NCBI GenBank assembly: GCA_010909165.1
Contig: MU008184.1
Location: 372,001-436,000, forward strand
From: Anthoceros angustus
Taxonomy: Eukaryota > Streptophyta > Anthocerotopsida > Anthocerotales > Anthocerotaceae
DNA: 64,000 bases
Direction of reading: 5' to 3'
A program made the position numbers and the translations under genes. How positions within the stretch are numbered: position 1 is the first letter of the stretch; each line of letters starts with the position of its first letter. Below are positions 46,331-61,070 of this stretch, piece by piece. The notes beneath the pieces were generated by a model. The model was not told the origin of the DNA, searched no databases, and worked only from the letters and a program-made list of their open reading frames with translations.

Positions 46331-47806
46331 ATACTTGTGCTAATTAAGCCACAATAGACGATGCGACTTGTCTCTAATAACCTGCATACCTTAGCCCTAC
46401 GATTGTCTACCCTCAAGCTACCTATCGCTCCCAAGATATTATAATACATAAGATGTCTACCCTGAAGCCACATACCACCCCAAGGTGTTATAATACGCAA
46501 GATGTCTATCGATGTCTATCGTTCTTGCATAAGTCAAACGACAATATTCATTTCTATATATTTTAAATATTTTTATATAAATAATCTCATCATATTAGAG
46601 GAGGATCATATAAAGCCTTTAGAATCATTGATTTATATGACGTGCTATGCTTCACTAGAATGAATTATTATATTATTCATAATTTATAAATTTTAAATTT
46701 TATATGACTACCAAGTGAATCACATGTTAAAACGAGGAAGAGGTGTGGTATTCCCTAACGCATATAGGTAGTGGGTATATTGTATCTTGATACCAAGTGG
46801 TGGTTCATATTATCATATAGGATTCGTCTATTGGTTGACAATGAAAATTGGATTTATTCCCTAAGGCAAGTAGGGTAGAACCAAATGCTCCAATACAAAT
46901 ACCAAAGCGAAAAAAACCAAAGCAAGGGCACGAAACAGCTCCTTAAAAGAAGAGCAAATTGCGCAGATCACCAGTCATGGGGTTCATTTCATGCGTATGG
47001 GGACCGGCTTGAAAACCTCTTCAAAATGAATCCTTTTCAATGAACCAAACCAAATTAAACTATCTTGATGCATAGTGCTAACTACAACTAATATAAATTT
47101 GATGCTCTTATAGCAAAAGTTAATCCTTACTCCATATGAAATGACTCCACGTAGTATGCCTTTTGTTTCTCAAGTAGTTTATGAGTTTCTTAGAAGATTC
47201 TTTTGCATTTCCATCGGAGTATTTTTGTAATATAGAGGACGAGAGCCACGTGCACCGGCGGCCCAACGTCTCTCCGGAGGCAGCAGGAGCAAGCACCATA
47301 GGGAGGCGAGACGTGAGGCGTGTGAGTGCGGAATGTTTAGCAGAGAGCACTCCCATCACGATGACGGATGGATGGACCAAGAAGAATAAGGAAAAGCGAG
47401 GGACGCAAGCATTGGACCCGCGATAACACAACCTCGCAGCCCGGCCATAGCCTAGCCACCGGGATCGAGAGCGGGACCGCCTGGACATCTTGTCCTGCGG
47501 TGAATGTAGAGGAGGCAATATTTTCAAAAATATTCCCATTTTACGTGTCCTCGCTTATATCGCAGGCCCCGCCTCCGCCTAGGATGGTTGGTTAGGGGTA
47601 ACACCGGTCAAACCCGCCCACACCGCCCCGCTTCGCTAACTTAAGCAACAACCAATGCCATTACTTTACCTAGGTACTCTTTTCGGTTTCCATATTATGC
47701 CATATAATCCATCGAATTACCCCACAACCAAGGGCTTCGCTTACATACGGGACATAACACAATTAATGCCGTCTTGTATAGATGTCTAACTGAGGGGGTG
47801 CTGGTA
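46331..47806. other. Repeat-rich stretch, no credible gene
   Basis: A diverged relative of the LINE-like fragment at 39.2 kb occupies about 46865-46950. A frame at 47120-47539 (-) has no recognisable domain. TCTACCCT.AAGC.AC repeats occur near 46410-46500. Confidence 0.35.
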
Positions 47807-47935
47807 CAATTGGTTAGAGCATAGGATATCATTGTCGATGTTCTATAGCTCTCACGTTATTAAGTACCAAGTCCTATGACAGAAATTCCGTCCTTAGTGG
47901 ACTTAAATAAAATTCTTCTTCTTCTTCTCATAGCC
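47807..47935 (+). mobile_element. tRNA-related SINE candidate
   Basis: GGGGGTGCTGGTACAATTGG followed by TTAGAGCATAGG is a good tRNA-type box A. A T-rich tail AAATAAAATTCTTCTTCTTC ends the unit. A box B-like GAGTTCGAGCCTC lies at about 47957, far beyond normal spacing, so either an insertion separates the boxes or the second box belongs to another copy. Confidence 0.35.
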
Positions 47936-48452
47936 TAGAAAAATTATTAGGCTGAGAGTTCGAGCCTCTGCTAGAACACGTAAGATTCTATCCGATCTGC
48001 CCAGTGGTTTTGGTAGATGAAGTAGCGAGATAGTAGGAAGTGGGAAAGTAAGATAAGAGGAATCAGTTCCCACCCCATGCTTTACTCATTGGGATCTTTC
48101 ATTTTTAAAGTCCAAGAGAGTGGAAGAAATTTCATATAGAGTTGGGCAATTCCAAAAATAAAAATGAGATGATTTATTGAGGTGAAAGAACGATGGAAAG
48201 AGACCATCTAGGAAGGGACAACAAATGGGGATCCCGGGGTCGGAGTGAAGAGGAGCAACTGAGCTCCCTACCTAAAGTGACCAAGCGCACCCACAATGTC
48301 ATATGCGGTAGAATAAACGGCCCGCAAACCATAGAGGAAGAGGAAAGGCATCACCCACCGCCGCCGCCTTTATGGAGAATCGCTGAGAGCGCCTGCTGAA
48401 GAGCAATAGAAACCCCGGAAGTATGTTGTGAAGTACGAGAGGGACAACAAGA
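47936..48452. other. Spacer, no gene seen
   Basis: Contains the box B-like motif noted for the SINE candidate. Other frames are short and unsupported. Confidence 0.4.
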
Positions 48453-48950
48453 CTATGCTCGCGCATGGTAAGCTTTGGCACAAGACTTGATGAATTTGTC
48501 AAAGTCCTCGACCATTGCCCCATACGCTTCTAGAGCAAGCGGATAAAGAGGTGGCCCGCTTGCATCCTCGCTATACTTGCGGACCTTGAGAGTCAGACGG
48601 CAACACCCGGCTGGGCGGTTGGTGATGACCTGAGCGGAGGTGGCGTCACGTGCAGGGTCAGTAACCACTACATCCGCCACCACAACCTGGTCGCCACGGA
48701 CAAGGTATAAGTCCGCCCTGATTGAACGACCTGTAAGAAGAGTATACTCCCGCTCCCTCCAGGCCATATAGCCACTTTCGCGAGCAATGGCAAACATGAC
48801 GTCACGGATGGCGTCGTGAGTGGCAATGCGATGACCCCCGTGGGGACAACGAGCAAGGTGGACACCAGAGACGTCAAGAGCAGAGCCGCACTCACAAGTG
48901 AGGAGCGAAGAAGCCACAGTCGGAGTAGGCCGAGACGGAATCGCATCGCG
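48453..48950 (-). pseudogene. C-terminal zinc-knuckle/nuclease-like domain of a non-LTR (LINE-like) element
   Basis: The frame of 48453-48917 begins with LLTCECGSALDVSGVHLARC, a CxC..HxxxC zinc-binding pattern, followed by GGHRIATHDAIRDVMF. It continues with RADLYLVRGDQVVVADVVVT (acidic pair on adjacent strands) and ends LKVRKYSED, PLYPLALEAYGAMVEDF. This order (AMRFRLGL, zinc site, HDxIRD, xADxxL...DVxVxxP, K..KY, F.P...E..G) is what I know from C-termini of some LINE polyproteins with a restriction-like nuclease fold. AMRFRLGL itself lies just upstream at about 48950 in another frame, so a shift is present. Identification of the exact clade is inference. Confidence 0.55.
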
Positions 48951-49204
48951 ATGGTGAAGGTGGTTGGTGAGATGTGAAATCCCGTATGCATGGGCGGGCC
49001 AAGAGCTGCCACCCGCCTCCTTCCTGCAACAAGAGCGGAGCCGCGCCTAGTGGACCTGGAGATGGAGGGGTCCCGAGGATGATCAAAAGCTCGGCCGAGC
49101 CGCTTCTCGAGCGTAGATGCCTCGCAATCCCTAAAGCCATCGTGATAAATGTAGAGAAAGGAGGAAGTCCTTCCGAGCATCCGCCGATAACATGTCTCGG
49201 CACG

Positions 49205-51240
49205 CCTCAAGGCGATTGGAGAGAGAAGGTTCCCTCCTCCACACTTGATACGAGATCCTCGAGAAAGGGCTTGTCATGGAGAATGAAACGGAAGACAAGG
49301 CGAGGCGGAGGCCCAACTCCCCAAGAAAGCCGGGAAGAGACCTCCATGAGACCACCCCACGCCTCCAAATTGCACAGTGGATGCTTGCAGGCCAGACGCC
49401 CCTGTGGCACTCAAAAGCCCCGAGCCCGTGGATGTCCCCAAGAGTATCCATAATCAGATCAAACCCCGGGCCGGACAAAGAGCCACCGCAGTGCAGAGAA
49501 AAGAGCTGAAAGCCGCTAGATAGATCTTGAGGAGAAAGAGGTCCCTAAGGTGTTCGAACACCATTCCCGACAAACCGCGATGAAAGACGAGGGTTGTGGA
49601 GAGAGCGAGCAAAAGCCGCCCGGTCCAGTGGAGAAGGGATCCTCGGGACATAGTCGGATATGTCGGGAATGGCATCCTTAGGTGGCGGATGGAGGCACGG
49701 AGGCGCAATTGTCTCTTGAGCGGAGGCCGAGGGACGGGTCGAAGAGCCCTAGCGGCATATTCACCCGCTGGCCAAGCAACTTGCGGCGTAGGTTTGTTGC
49801 ATTACATGTTCAAGCTGGCGGCGATTCCGGGACTTGGCGGCCTGACCTCCTCTGAAGAGCCGCCCGATCGCCCGGCCCGCCTCAAGGACGATTGAGAGAG
49901 AAGGTTCCCTCCTCCACACTTGATACGAGATCCTCGAGAAAGGGCTTGTCATGGAGGATGAAACGGAAGCCAAGGCAAGTAGAGGGCCCAACTCCCCAAG
50001 AAAGCCGCCGGGGAAGAGACCTCCGATGAGACCCCACGCCTCCAAATTGCACAGTGGATGCTTGCTGGCCAGACGCCCCTGTGGCACTCAAAAGCCCCGA
50101 GCCTGGATGTCCCCAAGAGTATCCATAATCAGATCAAACCCCGGGCCGGACAAAGAGCCACCGCAGTGCAGAGAAAAGAGCTGAAAGCCGCTAGATAGAT
50201 CTTGAGGAGAAAGAGGTCCCTAAGGTGTTCGAACACCATTCCCGACAAACCGCGATGAAAGACGAGGGTTGTGGAGAGAGCGAGCAAAAGCCGCCCGGTC
50301 CAGTGGAGAAGGGATCCTCGGGACATAGTCGGATATGTCGGGAATGGCATCCTTAGGTGGCGGATGGAGGCACGGAGGCGCAATTGTCTCTTGAGCGGAG
50401 GCCGAGGGACGGGTCGAAGAGCCCTAGCGGCATATTCACCCGCTGGCCAAGCAACTTGCGGCGTAGGTTTGTTGCATTACATGTTCAAGCTGGCGGCGAT
50501 TCCGCCCGGACTTGGCGGCCTGACCTCCTCTGAAGAGCCGCCCGATCGCCCGGCCCGCCTCAAGGACGATTGAGAGAGAAGGTTCCCTCCTCCACACTTG
50601 ATACGAGATCCTCGAGAAAGGGCTTGTCATGGAGGATGAAACGGAAGCCAAGGCAAGTAGAGGGCCCAACTCCCAAGAAAGCCGCCGGGAAGAGACCTCC
50701 GATGAGACCCCACGCCTCCAAATTGCACAGTGGATGCTTGCTGGCCAGACGCCCCTGTGGCACTCAAAAGCCCCGAGCCTGGATGTCCCCAAGAGTATCC
50801 ATAATCAGATCAAACCCCGGGCCGGACAAAGAGCCACCGCAGTGCAGAGAAAAGAGCTCGGAAAGCCGCTAGATAGATCTTCGGGAGAAAGAGGTCCCTA
50901 AGGTGTTCGAACACCATTCCCGACAAACCGCATGAAAGACGAGGGTTGTGGAGAGAGCTGAGCAAAAGCCGCCTGTCCAGTGGAGAAGGGATCCTCCGGG
51001 ACATAGTCGGATATGTCCGGGAATGGCATCCTTAGGTGGCGGATGGAGGCACGGAGGGCAATTGTCTCTTCAAGCGGAGGCCAGGGACGGGTCAAGAGCC
51101 CTAGCAGCGGCATATTCACCCGCTGCCAAGCAACTTGCGGCGAGGTTTGTTGCATTACCCGCACTGCTCCAACCGAGATTCCGCCCGGACTTGGCAAAGA
51201 CGCACGCCTCCTCCTCAAGAGCCGCCCCACCAAACGTCAA
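49205..51240. repeat. Three tandem copies of a ~675-bp unit
   Basis: The landmark GAGAGAAGGTTCCCTCCTCC occurs at 49221, 49896 and 50574 (spacings 675 and 678). Other landmarks, GTGGATGCTTGC(A/T)GGCCAGA, CATAATCAGATCAAACCCCG and GGCATATTCACCCGCTGGCC, repeat with the same period. Copies 1 and 2 are almost identical over 49380-49880 and 50055-50555; copy 3 carries many single-base indels and diverges after about 51130. The unit lies directly upstream, in minus-strand sense, of the LINE-like C-terminus and shows only broken frames. Confidence 0.9.
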
Positions 51241-52044
51241 GACGGCTAGCAACTTCACGGTGCCCAGAAGCCCCCCCCCTAGTGCACCGAAGACACCATC
51301 GGGGGAGAAGAAGGAGGAGACACCAAGCTAACTCACCCCGGGGATCGAGTGCAAGGCGATCTAGGGGAAGACGAAATGCCATACGAGCATCATCGTGAAG
51401 GTGCCGAGGAAGCCTGCGGAAGATGTGCGGACATGGAAAACGGGTTTCGAACATCCCAAGGATGTGATCCAGCTGACTCCGCAACCATTCCCAGGAAGAA
51501 AGAGGCACCACAAGGAGAAAGCTACCGGCGCCAAAGCCGGGCAATGGACGTGGAGGAGGTCGCAGGCACTTGGGCAGCCTGTAGTCCGGTCGAAATCTTT
51601 ATGCATGTGCCGAGGTGAGTTTTCACCCCTTGACGCCGCAGAGAGTTGAGCATGATCGACAAGGAGTGTCCTCGACAACACGGAGGGTGTGGATCGCCCC
51701 ATTGGATGGGGACGAAAAGGGCCTGCAAGCGCGCTTGAAGGGTAACAGGTCAAGAGGTACCGGGACCGAGGGCAAATGACCCCACTGACCGGACATACAG
51801 AGTTTGAGTCTGTATGGCGAACCCCAAAAGGCCGCCAAAGGGCCCACCAAGAGGGGTGCAACCCATGTGACCACCGCCAACCACCAAACTAACGCCCACA
51901 CCAGAACTCAAGACTAAAAGCCGGGGAGATCCTCAGAGAAAGAAGCCCAACCGAAAAGATAAGCAAAGAATCAGATGAAAATGGACTCACGAACATGTAA
52001 TAGAGCTCACAACAATCACACAATCAACCGAACCATCAATCAAT
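51241..52044. other. GC-rich decayed sequence, probably continuing the LINE-like element
   Basis: Overlapping minus-strand frames (51215-51901) without a recognisable motif. The composition matches the array to the left. Confidence 0.35.
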
Positions 52045-52315
52045 CGCAAACATCTAGGGCCTAGCAACGGCCGCAACACCTAGGGCATAGCACTCAGTCG
52101 CAACATCTAGGGCCTAGCATTCAGCCGCAACACCTAGGGCATAACACTCAATCGCAACATCTAGGGCATAACACTGAACCGCAACATCTAGGGCCCAGGA
52201 TCAACCGCTACACCTAGGGCATAACACTCAGCCGCAACATCTAGGGCCTAGCATTCAAACGCAACACCTATGGCATAAAACTCAGCCGTAACATCTAGGG
52301 CCTAGCCTTCCAAGT
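52045..52315. repeat. ~30-bp minisatellite, about nine copies
   Basis: The unit CGCAACATCTAGGGCCTAGC plus ATTCAGC alternates with CGCAACACCTAGGGCATAAC plus ACTCAGC, so a 59-60 bp higher-order dimer is visible. Confidence 0.9.
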
Positions 52316-52867
52316 AGCCAATATATATAAGATTAACTCCTCGACATGTAATCACAGTAGCACTGCACTCAAAGCGCCAATATAATGAGCTTGTAATTGG
52401 ATAACATCCCTTATCTTCACCTCGATTCGAATGTGAAAATATCTTCCCAACCATTGGCTCATTCCATATAGCTTAAGAACGCATGTCACCCAAGATGTAC
52501 CATGCCTTGTCAATCTTCACTTTATCCTCAAAAGGTTCTATGCCTTCGGATCTTCAATTTATCCGCCAACGACGGCACATATTCCACCGAGGGTTTCAAC
52601 CCCTAGTTCTCGCCAACACAAAGATCCTCGGCTCCGGTCTTTAAATAATAAGTTCATATGCTCCCTTGATATATAAGGCTTAACATCTTGAGGATAGAGG
52701 AGCCCTAGCCAAGATCATTGCCCTCGATGACATAGCATAGAAGCTTTGTGATGGATATATGATATTTGAATATAGTGGAGCTCACATACATCAAGATTGA
52801 ATATATAGATACGCGAGCGAAGAGAGCACCGCCTCAGCAAACCACTCCCAAGATAGGTCCTACAGGA
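52316..52867. other. AT-rich spacer, no gene seen
   Basis: No frame with a motif; no further repeats noticed. Confidence 0.4.
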
Positions 52868-53020
52868 AGGAACACAACTCTCACTGTGAAGGAGCACCAC
52901 CACTCTCCACGTGAAGGAACACCACCACTCTCCACTGGAAGGAACATCTATCTCCACAGGAAGGAGCACCACCACTCTCCACAGGAAGGAGCACCACCAC
53001 TCTCCACAGGAAGGAGCACC
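52868..53020. repeat. ~28-bp minisatellite, five to six copies
   Basis: The unit GGAAGGAGCACCACCACTCT plus CCACA recurs with small variants; a TATCTCCACA variant sits in the middle. Confidence 0.9.
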
Positions 53021-53087
53021 CGTATTACACAGCTATTAATCCTAGAATGGCCAACAACAACAAGAACAACGCTATTTATGTCTTATT

Positions 53088-53567
53088 ATTCTTAGCGGAC
53101 ATTGTTCATTATTTATATCTTATTGTTCTTAGCAGACATTGTTCATTGTTCTTAGCGGACATTGTTAATTGTTCTTATCGGTTCAAAAATAAATCTCACA
53201 ACTTTTATTTTTGTTTGGGATTTTTTTATTATCATTTGTTGTAAAATAATTTTATACATCAAAGAGTTAATTATAATAGAAAATATAAGATAATATTTCA
53301 CAAATTCATAAATCAAATAACATATATTGGATTTAATTTGCTGCTTCAAAAATGATAATCAATACTATCAACTAATCAGTTATAACAAAACATATAAGAT
53401 AGTATTTCACAGGTTCACAAATCAGATTGTATAACAGTTTCAAATTGCCATCTCAAAAATGTACATGACAAGATATCACAGGAGTAGTATAAGCATCTGT
53501 AATTCATTGTCGCTAATCTAGATGATTCCTTCGACGGAAAAAAATGATTTTAGGCTTCTTCATATAT
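53088..53567. repeat. Short repeats and AT-rich spacer left of GH1 copy 2
   Basis: ATTGTTCTTAGC(G/A)GACATTGTT recurs three times at 53088-53175. A 100-bp imperfect repeat follows (ATAAGATA.TATTTCACA..TTCA at about 53286 and 53396). No gene. Confidence 0.6.
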
Positions 53568-57175
<3,608 letters not shown>

Positions 57176-57956
57176 TTCCTTCCCACCAGAAGACTTCTTC
57201 AAGCTGCCTACTACAGCGTTTCTCGGTGTTACCGCAGCTAATATGGTCTCTCTTTCCCAAGGAGGACTCCTTCAAGCTAACTACTACTTACTCCTCATCC
57301 ATCCTCTGGCCAGCGTCCATACTATGTACAACCTCTTGCACTCTTACCTTCAAAGACACTAATGCCAACAACCATGAGCGAAACTTGGTTTTATATGATA
57401 TACTTTCTTTCCAATTGGTACAACCTAGAAAAGACTCCTTCTGGAAGGTGTCTAAATTATTTTTTATCACAGGATTTTTAGTTCTGAGTTTACAAGTGTT
57501 GTTTGGTGTAAGAGCTCGACGCGGCTTCTCATGAAATCCTGGACTTCGATGTACACTTATGAAACATGTATACAATCTCCGAATTCGCTCAAAAACGAAG
57601 ATGGGCCCGCCACGGTCCAGCGCATGCCTGCATCTCCCACCATTCATAGCCTTAACATACAATCCATGAGGTTTTATACTCAGCAATGCATACGATGAAC
57701 TGTGAGCAATGGACTGGGGATCCCCGTAATACTCTTTTTCCGTTCACTCGTTGTTAGTTGAATACATCTTGTCCGTACATCGCGATTCAAAGTTTCAGCA
57801 ACCCGCGCGCTGCAGCAACATGGACGGGAACACCACTGCATCGGCGTTGGTCACTGCCGCTTCCACTTCATACTTCGTGTCCACCTAAGACGGGCTCTTC
57901 CTTGCAACAGTGGGCTCTTCCTGGTACAGATTTTCGTGTTGCGGAGGAGGGGACGC
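57176..57956. other. Spacer between GH1 copy 2 and the copia element
   Basis: No whole gene. On the minus strand 57795-57886 reads as a 30-codon open piece (DTKYEVEAAVTNADAVVFPS) that could be an exon relic, but nothing around it supports a gene. Confidence 0.4.
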
Positions 57957-58105
57957 TGTGGAGATAGAACATCTCTAACCCACAAAGATAAACTAGGGTT
58001 AATTAGAAGTGTCGTTTCGATAACTTGATAAGTGAACAATTTTGTTATTCTTTGTAATGAATGCAAGAGTCAAGTCTCGAGTTTGTCTCGTTTCTTCTCT
58101 TTTCA
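57957..58105 (+). repeat. 5' LTR of the copia element
   Basis: Begins TG and ends CA. It is very short (149 bp) for a copia LTR. The partner begins at 63921. Confidence 0.9.
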
Positions 58106-58107
58106 CT

Positions 58108-58118
58108 TGGTATCGAGC
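58108..58118 (+). promoter_or_regulatory. Primer-binding site of the copia element
   Basis: TGGTATCGAGC two bases after the LTR. It corresponds to the usual initiator-tRNA-Met site TGGTATCAGAGC with a one-base deletion. Confidence 0.75.
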
Positions 58119-58234
58119 AGGCGTCTGAATGCATTGAGTGCACGCTTGTGATTGCAATGCTTAGCGTGTGTAGATGCTAATGATGCTGATGTCGCGCGTC
58201 GTCGCGTTGCTTGTTACTTCACATCTTTTTAAAA

Positions 58235-58438
58235 ATGCCAGGAAGAAGGAACAACTGCGCACGGTGCGTGGCCCCTCCCGTCATGCGGGTTAGGGAGCAA
58301 TTCTATAGTAATCCTTTGGGGAACTGGACGCCTCCACAGCGCGATCAGGGCAGGGCAAACACCCATCTAAATTGGGCACCCTTGCCACGTGATCTGGGCA
58401 GGATAAATTTCAACCAGAGAAGGCAATTCCAGCGTTGA
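58235..58438 (+). CDS. Small extra frame in the copia leader
   Basis: A 67-residue ATG frame (MPGRRNNCARCVAPP...) lies between the primer site and gag. It is Arg/Asn/Pro-rich. Open sense continues after its stop to about 58660 in phrases such as VIVQAINQINGRIDTLISMI, which could form a short coiled coil. It is not the copia gag, which starts at 58943. It may be a captured fragment or a decayed gag-like piece of another element. Function unknown and coding status uncertain. Confidence 0.3.
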   Translation: MPGRRNNCARCVAPPVMRVREQFYSNPLGNWTPPQRDQGRANTHLNWAPLPRDLGRINFNQRRQFQR

Positions 58439-58942
58439 GAGAATCCTAATCTTTATAGAAACCAATCTGCAGCACGGGGGCAAGAAAGGCCTACCATTCC
58501 CATGCAATTGGATGCCCACCTCACCTCCAGGGTAATTGTTCAAGCCATCAATCAGATCAATGGTAGGATTGACACACTAATCTCCATGATTGAAAGCCAT
58601 CAACAACCAAGGGAACAAACCCTAATTTTACGGAGGGACCAAACCCCTCCACCTGCTGAAGTCTGAATCGTCGTGACCCTTCGAACCACAGGCCACACCT
58701 GCAGAGGAAGGTGCCTGTTGGTCAAAAAATGCAGGCAACACCTGCAGAGGAAGGTGTCTATTGGTCAAGCAATGGCTTCATGTGAAGCTTGGTAACCATC
58801 CAGGTTATTGGAAAAATCAAATCAAGGATGCCACGTACCTAGCAGGTAGTTGCTGTAGCCGGTGCTGTGAGGATCATAATCCCCACAGTCCACCTACAGG
58901 CATCAACAAGGCAGGTACAAGCACACTTGATCTTCCGCTGCA

Positions 58943-59840
58943 ATGGCTTCTAATACATCCAACACAACTGGAGTCGATTATCGAGATCGATTCAATGGAA
59001 CCAAGTATAACATTTGGACAATACAGATGAAGTCTGCACTTGAATTTAAAGAGGTATGGCAGTACGTGGATGGCTCCTTACCTCGTCCCACACTAATCGG
59101 CTTTCACCTCTACGGCCACAACCAAAGACGGTGCCACCCAAGCTGATGTAGACCTCTGGAACCGTGGAGATAGAACTGCAAAGCATCTGATCATCAACGC
59201 TTTAGATGAAAGCATGATGGATCATGCTGCAGGATATGACACATCCAAAGAGATTTGGGATGGTCTGGCTAATCTCTACCAAGTTCAGAACGTCATGACC
59301 CTTGTAGAAGCAAGGATGAATTTTCAGTCCTTGTGTTTGAAAGAAAAGGAGAGTGTTTCAGGTTACCTAGGAAAATTTAGGTACCTCCGTTCACAGCTCT
59401 CACTCCGATCGGCTCTAAGATGACAGAGCTGGATGTCACACAACCGCCGCCGCCTCCCTCAAAGTTGGGAGAGTTTTGCTTCACAACAAACGGGCCTCTG
59501 AGCCTTCCATTGCCAGGCTGGGTGGATCTTCCACACTCACAATTGCAGGTCTATCAGCTTCAATGCTGCAAGAGGAGACCAGGAGAAGACTAAGCGCAGC
59601 CTCATCTTCAACTGTGATTTCTGACAAGGTGCTCATGGCTGAAAGGAAGCCTAAATGGAATAAGAAAGGAGGGCAGGGCAAGCCTGCTAGCAGTAGCTAC
59701 AACAAAGGTGATAAGAAGAAGAAGAAAGGAGCATGCAATTGGTGTCTAATTGAAGGGCATTGGGAGCGTGACTGCCGTAAGAAAAAGGCAGGTGAACCAC
59801 ACAGGAACAAGCCTCACGAAACACATGTTGCTGAATCGAC
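58943..59840 (+). pseudogene. Copia gag region, frameshifted
   Basis: Starts at ATG 58943 (MASNTSNTTGVDYRDRFNGT). The UBN2-like gag core follows: YNIWTIQMKSALEF, then in a second frame KHLIINALDESMMDH, WDGLANLYQ and GKFRYLRSQL, then in a third frame the zinc knuckle CNWCLIEGHWERDC (CX2CX4HX4C, about 59734-59775). Shifts occur near 59090 and 59400. Confidence 0.85.
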
Positions 59841-61070
59841 AAGTAGGACTGTACCTTCAATCATGACAGTCTGCTTCCTTTCTACTCGTACATCATCCTC
59901 TTTGTGGTACTTGGACTCCGGAGCATCTGCTCACATATGCAACAACATGAGTTGCTTCATAACATTTGTCACCCTCGGGGCAAGTTGTTATAGTGGTTGA
60001 TGATGATCGATTCTTTGTGAAGGGCAAAGGACAATGATTTTACACACCTATGTAGGAACAGATTTACACCTACAGGATGTCCTCTATGTACCCTGCATGA
60101 CCAAAAACCTGGTTTCAGTCAAGGCCCTTACCTCTAACAACAATGTCACCTTCCTGTTTACGAGACAGGGCTGCAAGTTATTCCAGGGTGACACAACTGA
60201 TCAATGCATCGCTGAAGGAAAAGCGCATGATGACTTGTATGTATTACAACTCTTACCTGCGGGATATTGCACCACCCCGTCAGTGGGAGTAATGTTGCTT
60301 GTGTGGCGACTCTTTTCTTCGAGAACACTCTGTGGCACATGCGTTTTGGCCACATGAATCTCCCAAAACTTCTGCGTCACACACAGGCTGATTATTTTAG
60401 AACAGGTGAAGGTCTCCCCAAATTAGGGAAACAAATGCAAGTCTGTGAGTCTTGTGTTATGGGTAAGCACAAGCAGCTCCCCTTCACCAACAGTAACCCT
60501 ACAAGAGCAACCAGCCTGTTAGAATTGTTACACGCAGACATATGTGGACCGCTAAGTGAACCTTCACTAGGTGGAGCAGAGTATTACCTGGTCATCGTTG
60601 ATGATTACAGCAAGTTCACACACACCTATCCACTCAAGAGGAAAAGTGAAGCATTCACAATCTTCCGTGACTTCAAAACAATGGTGAATCACGAGGATCC
60701 AAAGTTCGCTACGGACGATAATGGGGTGAGTTCAGCTCCAATGCTTTTAAGGATCGTGTAAAGCTCATGGAATCATGCGTCAATACACGGTACCTTATAC
60801 ATCCCAACAGAATGGGATAGCTGAGAAGAAGATTGGAGACATTGCCAGCGCAGCAAGGACAATGCTCTATGCCTCCAATCTCCCCAAGCCCTATTGGGCA
60901 GAGGCTGCCGTAACAGCCACCGTCATGAACAGGATGCACACATCAGCAATTCCGTTAGGGACAACACCATTTGAGTTGTGGTATAAGAGAAAACCAGGAG
61001 TGGCTCACCTAAGAGTTTTCGGTTGCACTGCTTGGGCCCTTGTTCCCTTCAGGGAAGGCCTAAGTTAGCG
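59841..61070 (+). pseudogene. Copia protease and integrase region, frameshifted
   Basis: Protease motif YLDSGASAH lies at about 59910. Integrase follows: zinc site WHMRFGHMN..CESCVMGKHKQLPF, then catalytic-core parts LLHADICGPLS, YYLVIVDDYSKFT and a DNG-type motif at about 60715. After a one-base shift come YTVPYTSQQNGIAEKK, PYWAEAAVTATVMNRM and LRVFGCTAW. At least three frame changes are needed (near 59990, 60310 and 60722). Confidence 0.85.

Noticed and set aside
57795-57886. Minus-strand 30-codon piece with VEAAVTNADAVVFPS
   Set aside because: Too short and isolated to support a gene; left as a possible exon relic only.
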